Source: Methylobacterium sp. J-078
Lineage (GTDB): Bacteria; Pseudomonadota; Alphaproteobacteria; Rhizobiales; Beijerinckiaceae
Direction of reading: 5' to 3'
NCBI RefSeq assembly: GCF_022829285.1
Contig: NZ_JAKSYI010000057.1
Coordinates: forward strand, 26,033 to 90,032
DNA length: 64,000 bases
Part shown: positions 8,949-17,776 of the stretch, one piece after another
Layout of the letters: every line of letters begins with the position of its first letter
Numbering within the stretch: position 1 is the first letter of the stretch
Notes under the pieces: generated by a model
The model's input: the letters and a program-made list of their open reading frames with translations, nothing else
Told to the model about the DNA's origin: nothing
Database searches by the model: none
Program-made: the position numbers and the translations under genes

Positions 8949-10265
8949 TCAGGCCGTGACCACCCGGGGAGCCGGCTTCGCCTCGTCGGAGACGGCCAGC
9001 GCCTGGGCCACCACCCGCTTGCGCCAGGGCTTCAGCACCGCGATGGCGAGCAGCGAGGCGAGGATGTTGGCGCCGGCGGCCACCAGGAACACGCCGTCCC
9101 AACTGTTGGTCGCCTGCTGGAGGTAGTTCGCCACCGGGACCAGGAGGGCCGCCGTGCCCTTGGCGGTGTAGAGCAAGCCCGCATTGGTGGCGGCGAACTT
9201 GGTGCCGAAAGTGTCCGTGCAGGTCGAGGGGAAGAGGGAGTAGATCTCGCCCCAGGCGAAGAACACGAACCCTGAGAGTAGCACGAACCACAGCGGGTCA
9301 TGGCCCCAGAGGTAGAGCATGTAGATGCCGAAGCCTTCCATCGCGAAGGCGATGAACATGGTGTTCTCGCGGCCGATCTTGTCCGAGACCCAGCCGAAGA
9401 ACGGGCGGGTCAGGCCGTTAAGCACCCGGTCGATCGTGGCCGCGAAGGTGATCGCCACCATGGTGATGCCCATGATCGTGACGGGGACCTTGTCGACGCC
9501 GATGTCGGAGGCGATGGGCTTGAGGTTGGCGGTGATCATCAGGCCGCCGGCGCCGACGATGACGAACATGAAGTACATCAGCCAGAAGATCGGCTGGCGG
9601 GCGACCTCACCGGGGGTGTAGTTGCGCCGGGTCTGGATGATGTTGGCGTTGGCGACGACCTCCGGAACCTGGCCCTTCTTGGGCGAGGTGAAGAAGAAGG
9701 CGAGCGCGCAGACCACGAGGCCCTGGCCGATGCCGAAGTTGAAGAACGCGGCCTGGAAGCCGTGATCGGCGATCATCCACTGGATCGGCGCGACGGTCAG
9801 CGCCGAGCCGGCGCCGAAGCCGGCCGCGATGATGCCGGCGGCGAGCCCGCGCTTGTCCGGGAACCACTTCAGGGCCGAGCCCACGCAGGTGCCGTAGACC
9901 GCGCCTGCGCCGATGCCGGCGATGACCTGGCCGAGATAGAACATGTTCAGCGAGGTGGCGTAGGAGTTGATCACCCAGCCGATGCCGCAGAGCAGGCCGC
10001 CGAACAGGACGACGACGCGCGGGCCGTACTTGTCCACGAACCAGCCCTCGACCGGCACCAGCCAGGTCTCGAACAGCACGAACAGGGTGAACGCCCACTG
10101 GATCGCGGCGCGATCGAAGCCGAACTTCTTCTGGATGTCGGGGACGAAGAACGTCCAGCCGTATTGCAGGTTGGCGATCATGACCATGCAGATGACGCCG
10201 ATGACGAGCTGGCCCCATCGATAGCCGTCGGACACAGGTTTGATCGTGGTTTCTGCCCTGGACAT
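8949..10265 (-). CDS. oxlT: oxalate/formate antiporter (OxlT-type MFS transporter)
   Basis: 438 aa with twelve predicted membrane segments. The family's two substrate-binding basic residues appear in matching contexts: Arg287 in LNGLTRPFFGW (Arg272 of Oxalobacter OxlT) and Lys369 in LLYTAKGTAALL (Lys355). It would exchange external oxalate for internal formate across the inner membrane. ATG 10265 has a strong GGAGGAAA. An operator-like inverted repeat lies 130-150 bp upstream. It is transcribed away from the CBS gene at 10920. Other MFS members of the NarK/OFA group exist, but the two basic residues and the neighbourhood favour OxlT. Confidence 0.93.
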   Translation of the reverse strand: MSRAETTIKPVSDGYRWGQLVIGVICMVMIANLQYGWTFFVPDIQKKFGFDRAAIQWAFTLFVLFETWLVPVEGWFVDKYGPRVVVLFGGLLCGIGWVINSYATSLNMFYLGQVIAGIGAGAVYGTCVGSALKWFPDKRGLAAGIIAAGFGAGSALTVAPIQWMIADHGFQAAFFNFGIGQGLVVCALAFFFTSPKKGQVPEVVANANIIQTRRNYTPGEVARQPIFWLMYFMFVIVGAGGLMITANLKPIASDIGVDKVPVTIMGITMVAITFAATIDRVLNGLTRPFFGWVSDKIGRENTMFIAFAMEGFGIYMLYLWGHDPLWFVLLSGFVFFAWGEIYSLFPSTCTDTFGTKFAATNAGLLYTAKGTAALLVPVANYLQQATNSWDGVFLVAAGANILASLLAIAVLKPWRKRVVAQALAVSDEAKPAPRVVTA

Positions 10266-10398
10266 GCTTTCCTCCGGTAGGTTCTGGCTGGAACGAGGTG
10301 CGACCGGTTCTTCGACCGTCTGTCGCGGGTAAGGCCGTGCTCGCCGCGCGTATCGTCGGCTTGCGCTGGCGCCGTGCGTCGGCGCCTTGGATCGACGT

Positions 10399-10445
10399 CT
10401 TGGTATGTGGAATACCAGCCTCACTCGCGCAGTGGCGATCGTCAA
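10399..10445 (-). promoter_or_regulatory. putative GntR-type operator and promoter upstream of oxlT
   Basis: TGGTAT (10401-10406) and ATACCA (10412-10417) form an inverted repeat with a 5-bp spacer; the inner TGGAATACCA also resembles the TGGCATACCA palindrome of the frc and oxc sites. Reading toward oxlT, a -35-like TTGACG lies upstream at 10445-10440. The 130-bp leader that follows holds nothing recognisable. Confidence 0.5.
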
Positions 10446-10833
10446 GAGTATTAATCCCGGAAATCGATCCCGCACCGCAGCAGAATGCCGTCCAAATGAA
10501 GACCGGGGCGCGTTGTAGAAGCTCCGAGATGGATCGCCGAAGTAGAAGGATGCGCTGGTTCAGCATCCTCGCACCGGCGCTGAAGGACAGTGCCTGAGCC
10601 CGCTTTGCAGCCGCTAACGCCTTGCGAACACTGGCGGACGATTGCCCCATCGCGCTCGGCGGCCTTGCGGAGCCTGAACGCGGGAGGAAGGATGCTGCGC
10701 TGCAGCATCAAATCGAGATGCAGAGCTGCAAAATTTATCATCGAAAAGGCGGTGGAGGGCGGGGCCTATGGGGTCGCCCCGGACAAAATCCGCCGCATGT
10801 CTCCCATTACGGCAGGATAATTCAGACCCTCCG

Positions 10834-10859
10834 TTGACATCTGAAATTCTGTATACCAG
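10834..10859 (+). promoter_or_regulatory. putative promoter/operator of the CBS gene
   Basis: TTGACATCTG at 10834 is followed 12 bp later by TATACCAG (CTGTATACCAG, 10849-10859), a half-conserved version of the TGGnATACCA site. The string TGACATCTG followed by a GTAT/ATACC core is repeated at 13698 before the 53-aa gene. Confidence 0.45.
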
Positions 10860-10919
10860 CATTGCGGCAACAAGATTTCGCGGGTTCGCAAGATTTCGCG
10901 GATTCGGAGGAGCCGCGCC

Positions 10920-11330
10920 ATGAATGCTCGCCACGAGGCTTGCAGTACCGCCCCCCGTGCGCGCTACATCCGCATGGATCGTTCGGTGCGCGAGGCCGTC
11001 CGGATCCTGTCGGAGCCCGACGTCGACGCCCTCGTCGTGGTGGAAGGACCGAGCGACGACCGGGGGGCCTTCATCGGAATCCTGACGGAACGCGAGATCT
11101 TTAAGGCGATGGCCGAGCGCGGTCTCGACGTTCTCGACCACCTCGTCTGGATGCTGACGACGCAGGATTTCGTCTCCGTGGACGTGCGGACCACCCCCGC
11201 CGACCGTCTCGAGGCCTTCTGCACCCACAAGACCAATCACATCGCGATCATGGACGGTCTCTGCCTGCACTCGGTGCAGAGCATCTGGGATTGCGTGGCC
11301 GCCTCGGCGGATCGTGCCGCCGCGGCCTGA
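10920..11330 (+). CDS. CBS-domain pair protein, 136 aa
   Basis: A stand-alone Bateman module. The first CBS repeat (SVREAVRILSEPDVDALVVVEG to FIGILTEREIFKAM) is well conserved, and the second (TQDFVSVDVRTTPADRL to NHIAIMDG) is degenerate and short. The segment FIGILTERE is the usual end of a CBS repeat. GGAGGAG lies about 10 bp before ATG 10920. Such proteins bind AMP/ATP/SAM and regulate partners. Its place among the oxalate genes and its operator-like upstream site suggest co-regulation. Confidence 0.8.
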   Translation: MNARHEACSTAPRARYIRMDRSVREAVRILSEPDVDALVVVEGPSDDRGAFIGILTEREIFKAMAERGLDVLDHLVWMLTTQDFVSVDVRTTPADRLEAFCTHKTNHIAIMDGLCLHSVQSIWDCVAASADRAAAA

Positions 11331-11582
11331 CCCACCTGCACGGCGTGATTGTGCGGAGCCGGCGAGCGTTATGCGCGCGGTCCTGCAAAGCTGCGCGTCG
11401 AAATCCTGCAGTGCAATCCTGGATTTGTGCTCTGCAAATACTTTTGCCCGGACGGCGATCTTGACGCTGTAGGCTTTTGAATACAAATTTTGTCTGGCGC
11501 AGGTCGGCGCCATTCGACACGATGGTCCCTGCGGCCGCTGCCGCTCCGCCGGCGGGTCCGGGACAGGCAAGGAACGGGACTG

Positions 11583-11861
11583 ATGCGTTATCTGGCGATC
11601 CTCGACTGCCCCGTGATCTTCAGCGGCGAGAACGGCTACGGGATGACGAGCATCGACATGTGCCCGTCGACGGGGATCACGGGGGGGCTCATCAGCCGCC
11701 ACGTCAAGGTGGTCGACGGGCGCCTGATCGCGGTCTGCATCTGGACGAGCGAGTTCTGCGCCAGGGTGTTCTTCGATCCGGCCTGGTATCAGAAGGCGGG
11801 CGAGCTCTGGGGCGACCAGTACCAGCTCCGCCTTGAGGCGATCGACGAACAGGCCGCCTGA
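11583..11861 (+). CDS. orphan 92-aa protein of the oxalate locus
   Basis: ATG 11583 follows AAGGAACGGGAC. The product is soluble, with strands such as RYLAILDCPVIFSG, GGLISRHVKVVDGRLIAVCIW and a helical C-terminus. I recognise no family. It ends 21 bp before the 605-aa gene, so the two are probably co-transcribed. A weak promoter-like TTGACG ... TACAAA (15-bp spacing) lies at 11461-11487. Confidence 0.65.
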   Translation: MRYLAILDCPVIFSGENGYGMTSIDMCPSTGITGGLISRHVKVVDGRLIAVCIWTSEFCARVFFDPAWYQKAGELWGDQYQLRLEAIDEQAA

Positions 11862-11882
11862 TCGCCGGGGCTAAGCGTCCGC

Positions 11883-13700
11883 GTGCCCCGCGCGGCGCAG
11901 CCCGACGGACCGTCGCATCAAGTCTACGGCCCCTGGAACCCCGGCATCGAGTCGAGCCTGCCGCGCGCCGTCCTGCCGCTCGCGACGGTGTTCCGCCCCG
12001 AGCATGTCGAGACGACCCTCGCCGACGCCTCCGAGATGAGCGACGTCAGCGGTCTGCCGTTGACGTCGCTGGTCCGGTTCCGGGCCCGGCGGCTCGTGGT
12101 CCACGAGGTGCTGATCCGCGTGATGGCGGACCTCTCCGTGCCGATGGGCGAGACCTACGGCGATCTCGGGGTTAACTTCCGCGCCATCGTGTCGGCGATC
12201 CTGCGCGGCGGGATCGCGTCGCATGCCGACGCGATCGACGCCCATCTGACCGAGATCCGCGCCCGGGCGGACGCCCTGCTGGAGGCCGAGATCGCCGCGA
12301 TGCTGGGCTTGGGGCGCGCGCCGGCCGCGCCGCCGCCGCGCCGCGCCGACTGGGCCGCCCTGTTCCGTCCCCGTAAGCCGGCGAGCCCCCGGCCCCCGGC
12401 CGATCCCGAGACGCGGGCCGAGGCGCATCTCGCGGAATGGCAGGACCGCGCCGCCGCGTCGGGCGATCCCCTGGCGGTCGCGTCCTGCGTGGCCCTGCGC
12501 AGCGTCGTCGCGTCCCTGGTTGGGCGGCGCGGTTTTCTCATCCGCGATCCGGCGCTTCTGCGGACGCTCGCCGTCACCCTGGTCTCGAACGGCCACGGCA
12601 GCCGCGCCCTCGGTGAGCGCATCGAACCGTGGCTGGAGGCGGTGGTGGCGCGCGAGGGATTCGTGCGCCTCCGCGCCCAGGCCGCGCCGGTCGTCATGAA
12701 CGTGAAAGGCTCCTCCGCCTCCGGCAAGAGCACGATCCGGCCCCACCAGCGCGCGCTGACCGAAGCCCTCGGCCTGCGCTGGTCGGATTTTGCCCTGATC
12801 ACCCCGGATGTCTGGCGCAAGTTCCTGCTCGACTACGACAGTCTCGGCGCGGCGTGGCGCTATGCCGGGCCGCTCACCGGGCACGAGGTCGAGATCGTCG
12901 ACCGCAAGCTCGACGGCTACATGGCCCGCAAGGCCGAGGCGGGACGCATCTCCCACCTCCTCATCGACCGCTTCCGCTTCGACAGCTTCGCGGTCAATCC
13001 CGGCACCGAGACGGGGAGCCAGCTCCTCACCCGCTTCGGCCAGCAGGTCTACATGCAGTTCATGGTGACGCCACCGGACGCCACGGTGGAGCGGGCCTGG
13101 AAGCGGGGCCAGCAATTCGGCCGCTACAAGGCGGTGGAGGACCTCCTCGCCCACAACGTCGAGGCGTTCACGGGCATGCCGCGCCTGTTCTTCACCTGGG
13201 CGCTGCGCGCCGACAAGGCGGTGCATTTCGAGTTCCTGGACAACAGCGTGGCCGAGGGCGAGCGGCCGCGCACCATCGCCTTCGGTACCAACGGCTGCAT
13301 GAACATCCTCGACGCCGGCATCCTGCTCGACATCGACCGCTACCGGGCGATCAACATCCAGGCGCGCGAGCCCGGGGCGGTCTATGCCGGCGTGCCACCC
13401 CGCGCGGAGGTGGACATGCGCTTCCTGCGCGACTGCATCCGGCGGATGACGACGATCCGGTTCGCCGATCACAGGACCGGGCGGGTCCTCGCCCGCCTGG
13501 AGCGCGGGCGCCTGGCGAGCCTCGCCCCGGAGGCGGCGGATGGCGGCGCGATCCGGCGCCTCCTCACCGACCTGCGCGTGCCGCCGGCGGCCGGCACGAT
13601 CCAGGATGACGGCGAGATCCTGGCGGTCGCCGAAGCCCGGACGCTGGGAGCCTGGGGACCAGTCGCCAGCCCGGCAGTCATGCTTTCACGGCAAAGCTGA
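11883..13700 (+). CDS. 605-aa P-loop protein with zeta-toxin-like kinase core
   Basis: Residues 276-284 form a Walker A motif (GSSASGKST) after a hydrophobic strand (APVVMNVK). Next come SDFALITPDVWRKFLLDY (residues 301-318), like the acidic DxxR segment of zeta-toxin/polynucleotide-kinase folds, and ISHLLIDRFRFDSF (356-369), like a second core strand. The roughly 270-residue N-terminal region is alpha-helical with no family I know. No antitoxin is recognisable; the upstream 92-aa gene is the only small partner. Start is uncertain: the first codon here is GTG with poor spacing and internal starts exist. It may be a metabolite kinase rather than a toxin. Substrate unknown. Confidence 0.7.
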   Translation: MPRAAQPDGPSHQVYGPWNPGIESSLPRAVLPLATVFRPEHVETTLADASEMSDVSGLPLTSLVRFRARRLVVHEVLIRVMADLSVPMGETYGDLGVNFRAIVSAILRGGIASHADAIDAHLTEIRARADALLEAEIAAMLGLGRAPAAPPPRRADWAALFRPRKPASPRPPADPETRAEAHLAEWQDRAAASGDPLAVASCVALRSVVASLVGRRGFLIRDPALLRTLAVTLVSNGHGSRALGERIEPWLEAVVAREGFVRLRAQAAPVVMNVKGSSASGKSTIRPHQRALTEALGLRWSDFALITPDVWRKFLLDYDSLGAAWRYAGPLTGHEVEIVDRKLDGYMARKAEAGRISHLLIDRFRFDSFAVNPGTETGSQLLTRFGQQVYMQFMVTPPDATVERAWKRGQQFGRYKAVEDLLAHNVEAFTGMPRLFFTWALRADKAVHFEFLDNSVAEGERPRTIAFGTNGCMNILDAGILLDIDRYRAINIQAREPGAVYAGVPPRAEVDMRFLRDCIRRMTTIRFADHRTGRVLARLERGRLASLAPEAADGGAIRRLLTDLRVPPAAGTIQDDGEILAVAEARTLGAWGPVASPAVMLSRQS

Positions 13701-13722
13701 CATCTGGGATGTGGTATATCTA
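13697..13722 (+). promoter_or_regulatory. putative promoter/operator of the 53-aa gene
   Basis: CTGACATCTG at 13697 is followed by TGGTATATC (13712-13720), sharing the TGACATCTG plus GGTAT/ATACC layout with the site at 10834. It overlaps the end of the preceding coding sequence. Weaker than the other sites. Confidence 0.35.
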
Positions 13723-13776
13723 TTTGCAGCGCACCATGGCACATCTGCGGTGCAATATGTACCGAGGAGGCCCATC

Positions 13777-13938
13777 GTGCTCGCATCCATCATCGTCTCG
13801 ACGCTCTGCCTGATCGCCCTTCAGGTGGTGCTCGTCGTCAAGGTCGCTGACTGGATGTCCCGCGACACCGGAAAGGTCGAGGGCCGCAACGACGTCGTGC
13901 TCGGCAGTGTCAACGGCCGCTTCGCCGGCATCGCCTGA
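13777..13938 (+). CDS. 53-aa single-pass membrane protein
   Basis: GTG 13777 has GAGGAGG seven bases upstream. The product opens with a hydrophobic helix (LASIIVSTLCLIALQVVLVVKVADW), then a short polar tail with RDTGKVEGRNDVVLGS. The good ribosome binding site, an operator-like site upstream and position between the oxalate genes support it. Function unknown; a small regulator or subunit of a membrane protein such as OxlT would fit its size. Confidence 0.55.
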   Translation: MLASIIVSTLCLIALQVVLVVKVADWMSRDTGKVEGRNDVVLGSVNGRFAGIA

Positions 13939-13951
13939 GCCCGCGCGGCCA

Positions 13952-13994
13952 ACAAAAAAAATGGCGCGTCATCGAGGGGATCGATGCCGCGCCA
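13952..13994 (-). terminator. Rho-independent terminator of the oxc - frc-like operon
   Basis: Read on the minus strand, an imperfect inverted repeat (TGGCGCG...CGCGCCA, with inner ATCGA/TCGAT pairing) is followed directly by eight T residues (the A-run at 13953-13961). It sits 40 bp past the stop of the frc-like gene: a textbook intrinsic terminator. Confidence 0.85.
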
Positions 13995-14034
13995 GTCGGG
14001 AGAGAAGACCAGGGTTGGAAGGGGTTGTTGACTC

Positions 14035-15309
14035 CTATTCGGCTGCGATCTTCTGGACGGCGCCGATGGCGCCGGATTCCGAAATCTTGAGGCACTCGGC
14101 GTCGGAGTAGCCGAGCACCGCGCGCAGGATCTCGTCCGTGTGCTCGCCCAGCAGCGGCGAGCGCGTGATCTCGGTCTCGCTGCCCGAGAGCCGGATGGGG
14201 TTGCCCACCGTGAGGTACTTCCCCCGGGTCGGGTGATCGACCTCCACCACCGTGCCGGATTTGCGAAGGGATTCGTCCTCCGCGATCTCCTTCATGGAGA
14301 GGATCGGCCCGCAGGGCACGTGCAGTGCGTTGAGGATCTCCATCGCCTCGAACTTGGTCTTCGACATCGTCCAGGATTCGATGCGGGTGAAGATCTCGTT
14401 GAGGTGCGGCAGGCGGGCCTTCGGCGTGGCGTAGTCCGGGTGCGTCGCCCAGGCGGGCTCGCCGATGACGTCGCAGATCTGCGGCCAGACCGCCCCTTGC
14501 GTGATGAAGTAGATGTAAGCGTTGGGGTCGGTCTCCCAGCCCTTGCACTTCAGGATTCGGCCGGGCTGGCCGCCCCCGGAATCGTTGCCGGCGCGGGGCA
14601 CCGAATCCCCGAAGGGAATTCCTTCCCCGAACTGGCTGTATTCCGGCAGGGGGCCGCGCTCCAGGCGTTGCTGGTCACGCAGCTTCACCCGGCAGAGGTT
14701 GAGCACCCCGTCCTGCATCGCGCAATCGACGCGCTGGCCGAGGCCCGTCTGCGTCCGGTGATAGAGGGCGGTGACGATGCCGAGCGCCAGGTGGAGCCCG
14801 GTGCCCGAATCGCCGATCTGCGCGCCCGTCACCATCGGGATGTCGGTGCGGAACCCCGTGGTGGAGGCCGCCCCGCCGACGCACTGCGCCACGTTCTCGT
14901 AGACCTTGCAGTTCTCGTAGGCGCCGGGTCCGAACCCCTTCACGGACGCGAGGATCATCCTCGGGTTGGCGGCGTGGATGGCCTCCCAGGTCAGGCCCAT
15001 CCGGGCGAGCGCGCCGGGGGCGAAGTTCTCCACGAGCACGTCGCAGGTGTCGATCAGGCGCCAGAGCACCTCGATGCCCTTGAGGTTCTTGGTGTCGAGG
15101 GTGATCGAGCGCTTGTTGTGGTTCAGCATCGTGAAATAGAGGCTGTCCACGTCGGGAATGTCTTGCAGTTGCTGGCGCGTGGCATCGCCCACGCCGGGGC
15201 GCTCGACCTTGATCACGTCGGCGCCGAACCAGGCCAGCAGCTGCGTGCAGGTCGGGCCGGACTGGACATGGGTGAAGTCGAGGATCTTGACGCCTTCGAG
15301 GGCTTTCAT
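14035..15309 (-). CDS. second class III CoA-transferase (frc paralogue)
   Basis: 424 aa, strongly similar along its length to the frc at 5533 (shared [44 protein letters not shown]). The catalytic aspartate is kept in [10 protein letters not shown] (residue 167) and the glycine loop is [10 protein letters not shown]. It is downstream of oxc and probably in its operon (119 bp gap, one terminator after it). It may be a second formyl-CoA:oxalate transferase or use another acceptor such as succinate, as YfdE/UctC-type enzymes do. Sequence alone cannot decide. Confidence 0.88.
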   Translation of the reverse strand: MKALEGVKILDFTHVQSGPTCTQLLAWFGADVIKVERPGVGDATRQQLQDIPDVDSLYFTMLNHNKRSITLDTKNLKGIEVLWRLIDTCDVLVENFAPGALARMGLTWEAIHAANPRMILASVKGFGPGAYENCKVYENVAQCVGGAASTTGFRTDIPMVTGAQIGDSGTGLHLALGIVTALYHRTQTGLGQRVDCAMQDGVLNLCRVKLRDQQRLERGPLPEYSQFGEGIPFGDSVPRAGNDSGGGQPGRILKCKGWETDPNAYIYFITQGAVWPQICDVIGEPAWATHPDYATPKARLPHLNEIFTRIESWTMSKTKFEAMEILNALHVPCGPILSMKEIAEDESLRKSGTVVEVDHPTRGKYLTVGNPIRLSGSETEITRSPLLGEHTDEILRAVLGYSDAECLKISESGAIGAVQKIAAE

Positions 15310-15427
15310 GGGGCTCACCCGGGTCTGGGGCGAAAGGGGGCGACGGCCGCCCGCGCGGCCGTCGCGTCCGGCAGGACGGGAGAACCCGGCCTCCCCCGCG
15401 TTCGGGAGGGCCGGGCATCCACGAGGT

Positions 15428-17203
15428 TCAGGCTGGCTTCTTGCGCACCGTGCTGGTCGGGTTGAGGCTGCCGATATTGCCGCTCTCGGTGCCGGCATTC
15501 GGGTCGATCACGGCGTTGATCAGGGTGGGCTTGCCCGAGTCCATCGCGGCGTTGACGGCCTGCGACAGCTCGTCCGGCGTCGTCACGTTGACGCCGACGC
15601 CGCCGAAGGCCTCCATCATCTTGTCGTAGCGCGAGTCCTTGACGAAGACCGTGGTGCCGGGATCGCGCCCGGTCGGGTCGATGTCGGTGCCGCGGTAGAT
15701 GCCGTTGTTGTTGAAGACCACGATGCAGACCGGCAGGTCGTACCGGCAGATGGTCTCGACCTCCATGCCGGAGAAGCCGAAGGCCGAGTCGCCCTCCACC
15801 GCCAGCACCGGCTTACCGGTCTCGACGGCGGCCGCGACAGCAAAGCCCATGCCGATGCCCATGATGCCCCAGGTGCCGACATCGAGGCGCTTGCGCGGCT
15901 GGTACATGTCGATGATGCCGCGGGCGAGATCGAGGGTGTTGGCGCCCTCGTTGACGAGGATCGCGTCCGGCCGCTCCTTGATGATGGTGCGCAGCGCGCC
16001 CAAGGCCCCGTGGAAGTCCATCGGCGCCGAGTTCTTCTTCAGCTTCGAGGCCATCTTGGAGAGGTTCTCCTCCTTCTTGGCCTGGATCGCGTCGGTCCAG
16101 GCGGCCGGCGGCGCCTGCCAGTTCTGGCCCATGCCGTCGAGGAGGGCGGAGACGCAGGAGCCGATATCGCCGACCACCGGGGCCACGATCTCGACGTTGG
16201 AATCCATCTCCTTGGGCTCGATGTCGATCTGGATGAACTTCTTCGAGCCCGGTGCGCCCCAGGTCTTGCCCTTGCCGTGCGAGAGCAGCCAGTTCAGGCG
16301 CGCGCCGACCAGCAGAACGACGTCGGCTTCCTTCAGCACCAGGGAGCGGGCCGCGCCGGCGGACTGGGCGTGGGTGTCGGGCAGGAGGCCCTTGGCCATG
16401 CTCATCGGCACGTAGGGAATGCCGCTGCGCTCGACGAGGTTGCGGATCTCTTCGTCGGCCTGGGCGTAGGCCGCGCCCTTGCCGAGCACGATGAGGGGAC
16501 GCTTGGCGGCTTTCAGGACGTCGAGGGCGCGGGCGATGGCGCTGGGCGCGGGAAGCTGCGCGGGGGCGGCGTCGATCACCTTGACGAGGGACTTCTCGCC
16601 GGCCTCGGCGTCCATCACCTGGGAGAACAGCTTGGCGGGCAGGTCGAGATAGACGCCGCCCGGACGGCCGGAGACGGCGGCCCTGATGGCGCGCGCCACC
16701 GCGATGCCGATATCGGCGGCGTGCAGCACGCGGAAGGCGGCCTTGCACAGGGGCTTGGCGATGGCGAGCTGGTCCATCTCCTCGTAGTCGCCCTGCTGCA
16801 GATCGACGATCTCGCGCTCGGAGGAGCCCGAGATCAGGATCATCGGGAAGCAGTTGGTGGTGGCGTTGGCGAGCGCCGTCAGGCCGTTGAGGAAGCCGGG
16901 CGCCGACACGGTCAGGCAGATGCCGGGCTTCTTGGTGAGGAAGCCCGCGATCGCGGCGGCGTTGCCGGCGTGCTGCTCGTGGCGGAAGGAGATGACGCGC
17001 ATGCCGGCGGCCTGTGCGAGGCGGCCGAGATCGGTGATCGGGATGCCGGGCACGCCGTAGATGTTGGTGATGCCGTTGAGCTTCAGCGCGTCGATGACGA
17101 GGTGGAAGCCGTCGGTCTGCTCGCGCTCGTGAGCCTCGCCGTGGCTACCCGGAAGAGACTCGACGGCGGCGTGCGACTGTTCGGAGACAGCGGTGCGATC
17201 CAT
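15428..17203 (-). CDS. oxc: oxalyl-CoA decarboxylase
   Basis: 591-aa thiamine-diphosphate enzyme converting oxalyl-CoA to formyl-CoA and CO2. The N-terminal Pyr domain has the catalytic glutamate in [10 protein letters not shown] (Glu76). The C-terminal PP domain has the Mg-TPP motif from GDSAFGFSG to [11 protein letters not shown] at about residues 470-500, ending in the family-specific IYRGTD. ATG 17203 has a strong GGAGGAAA. The N-terminal 30 residues before FHLVIDALK are an extension with little conservation. Expressed from the promoter near 17544, opposite gntR. The oxc call rests on close match to the family and the frc neighbours. Confidence 0.95.
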   Translation of the reverse strand: MDRTAVSEQSHAAVESLPGSHGEAHEREQTDGFHLVIDALKLNGITNIYGVPGIPITDLGRLAQAAGMRVISFRHEQHAGNAAAIAGFLTKKPGICLTVSAPGFLNGLTALANATTNCFPMILISGSSEREIVDLQQGDYEEMDQLAIAKPLCKAAFRVLHAADIGIAVARAIRAAVSGRPGGVYLDLPAKLFSQVMDAEAGEKSLVKVIDAAPAQLPAPSAIARALDVLKAAKRPLIVLGKGAAYAQADEEIRNLVERSGIPYVPMSMAKGLLPDTHAQSAGAARSLVLKEADVVLLVGARLNWLLSHGKGKTWGAPGSKKFIQIDIEPKEMDSNVEIVAPVVGDIGSCVSALLDGMGQNWQAPPAAWTDAIQAKKEENLSKMASKLKKNSAPMDFHGALGALRTIIKERPDAILVNEGANTLDLARGIIDMYQPRKRLDVGTWGIMGIGMGFAVAAAVETGKPVLAVEGDSAFGFSGMEVETICRYDLPVCIVVFNNNGIYRGTDIDPTGRDPGTTVFVKDSRYDKMMEAFGGVGVNVTTPDELSQAVNAAMDSGKPTLINAVIDPNAGTESGNIGSLNPTSTVRKKPA

Positions 17204-17519
17204 GGTGATTTCCTCCGGTTGGGGCGCTTCTTGTTTGTTCGTGCGCCGTTCTTGAAGCGGGTCTTGGGTGGGGACTTGCTGTGCCGGACGGACGGTCCAG
17301 CCGTGTCTGTTCAATTGAGTCTCGCGTGCGCGCTCGCTGGCGAAGCGAGGGGACGCGGAGCGCGCGGCCCGGGTCCCGGCAGGGACCGGAGTCTCGCTGA
17401 AGTCCGGCCGCCGAAGAACCCCCGGCGGTCCTGCGCTTGACCGAGGTTCGACCCCTCGGAACCTGACGATGGAAGTTCTGCTGCCGATTCCGGCTTCTCG
17501 GTTGCCAGTTCGAGAATGG

Positions 17520-17544
17520 TGGCATACCAAATACCAAGTGTCAA
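17520..17544 (-). promoter_or_regulatory. oxc promoter with GntR-type operator (oxc/gntR intergenic region)
   Basis: On the minus strand a consensus -35 TTGACA (17544-17539) is followed by TTGGTATTTGGTATGCCA, the exact reverse complement of TGGCATACCAAATACCAA at 17520-17537, identical to the frc site at 4782-4799. The -10 is unclear. The rest of the 573-bp region (17204-17776) holds the leaders of oxc and the GntR gene and no other gene I can support. Confidence 0.65.
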
Positions 17545-17776
17545 ACCAGATCGGGGCTCCTAGGCCGGTGCGCGCGGCCTGCGCGCCGGGGTTGTGGAGC
17601 CCCGACGCATCACGTCTTCGCGTGCGGCCGCAGCTATGTTGTTGTTGCAGGGGCCCTATTCGGATGTTGTCCCGGGATGGAAGGCTTCGTTTCCTTGTGT
17701 TCCGGAAGCGGGTTCGGCATGCTCCAGACCAAATGTGCGCGGCGTCGGCGTTTGTACGAAGGTTCCAGGTGTAAAG

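Larger units (their letters stand above)
10266..10919. other. 654-bp divergent intergenic region of oxlT and CBS gene
   Basis: Contains an operator-like site for oxlT (10400-10418) and a promoter/operator-like site for the CBS gene (10834-10859), described separately. No gene in the rest is supported: open frames are short and have no ribosome binding sites or recognisable products. Confidence 0.5.

Noticed and set aside
11871..13472. 533-codon minus-strand frame opposite the 605-aa P-loop gene
   Set aside because: Antisense shadow with no motif, while the plus strand has a Walker A motif and coherent secondary structure.
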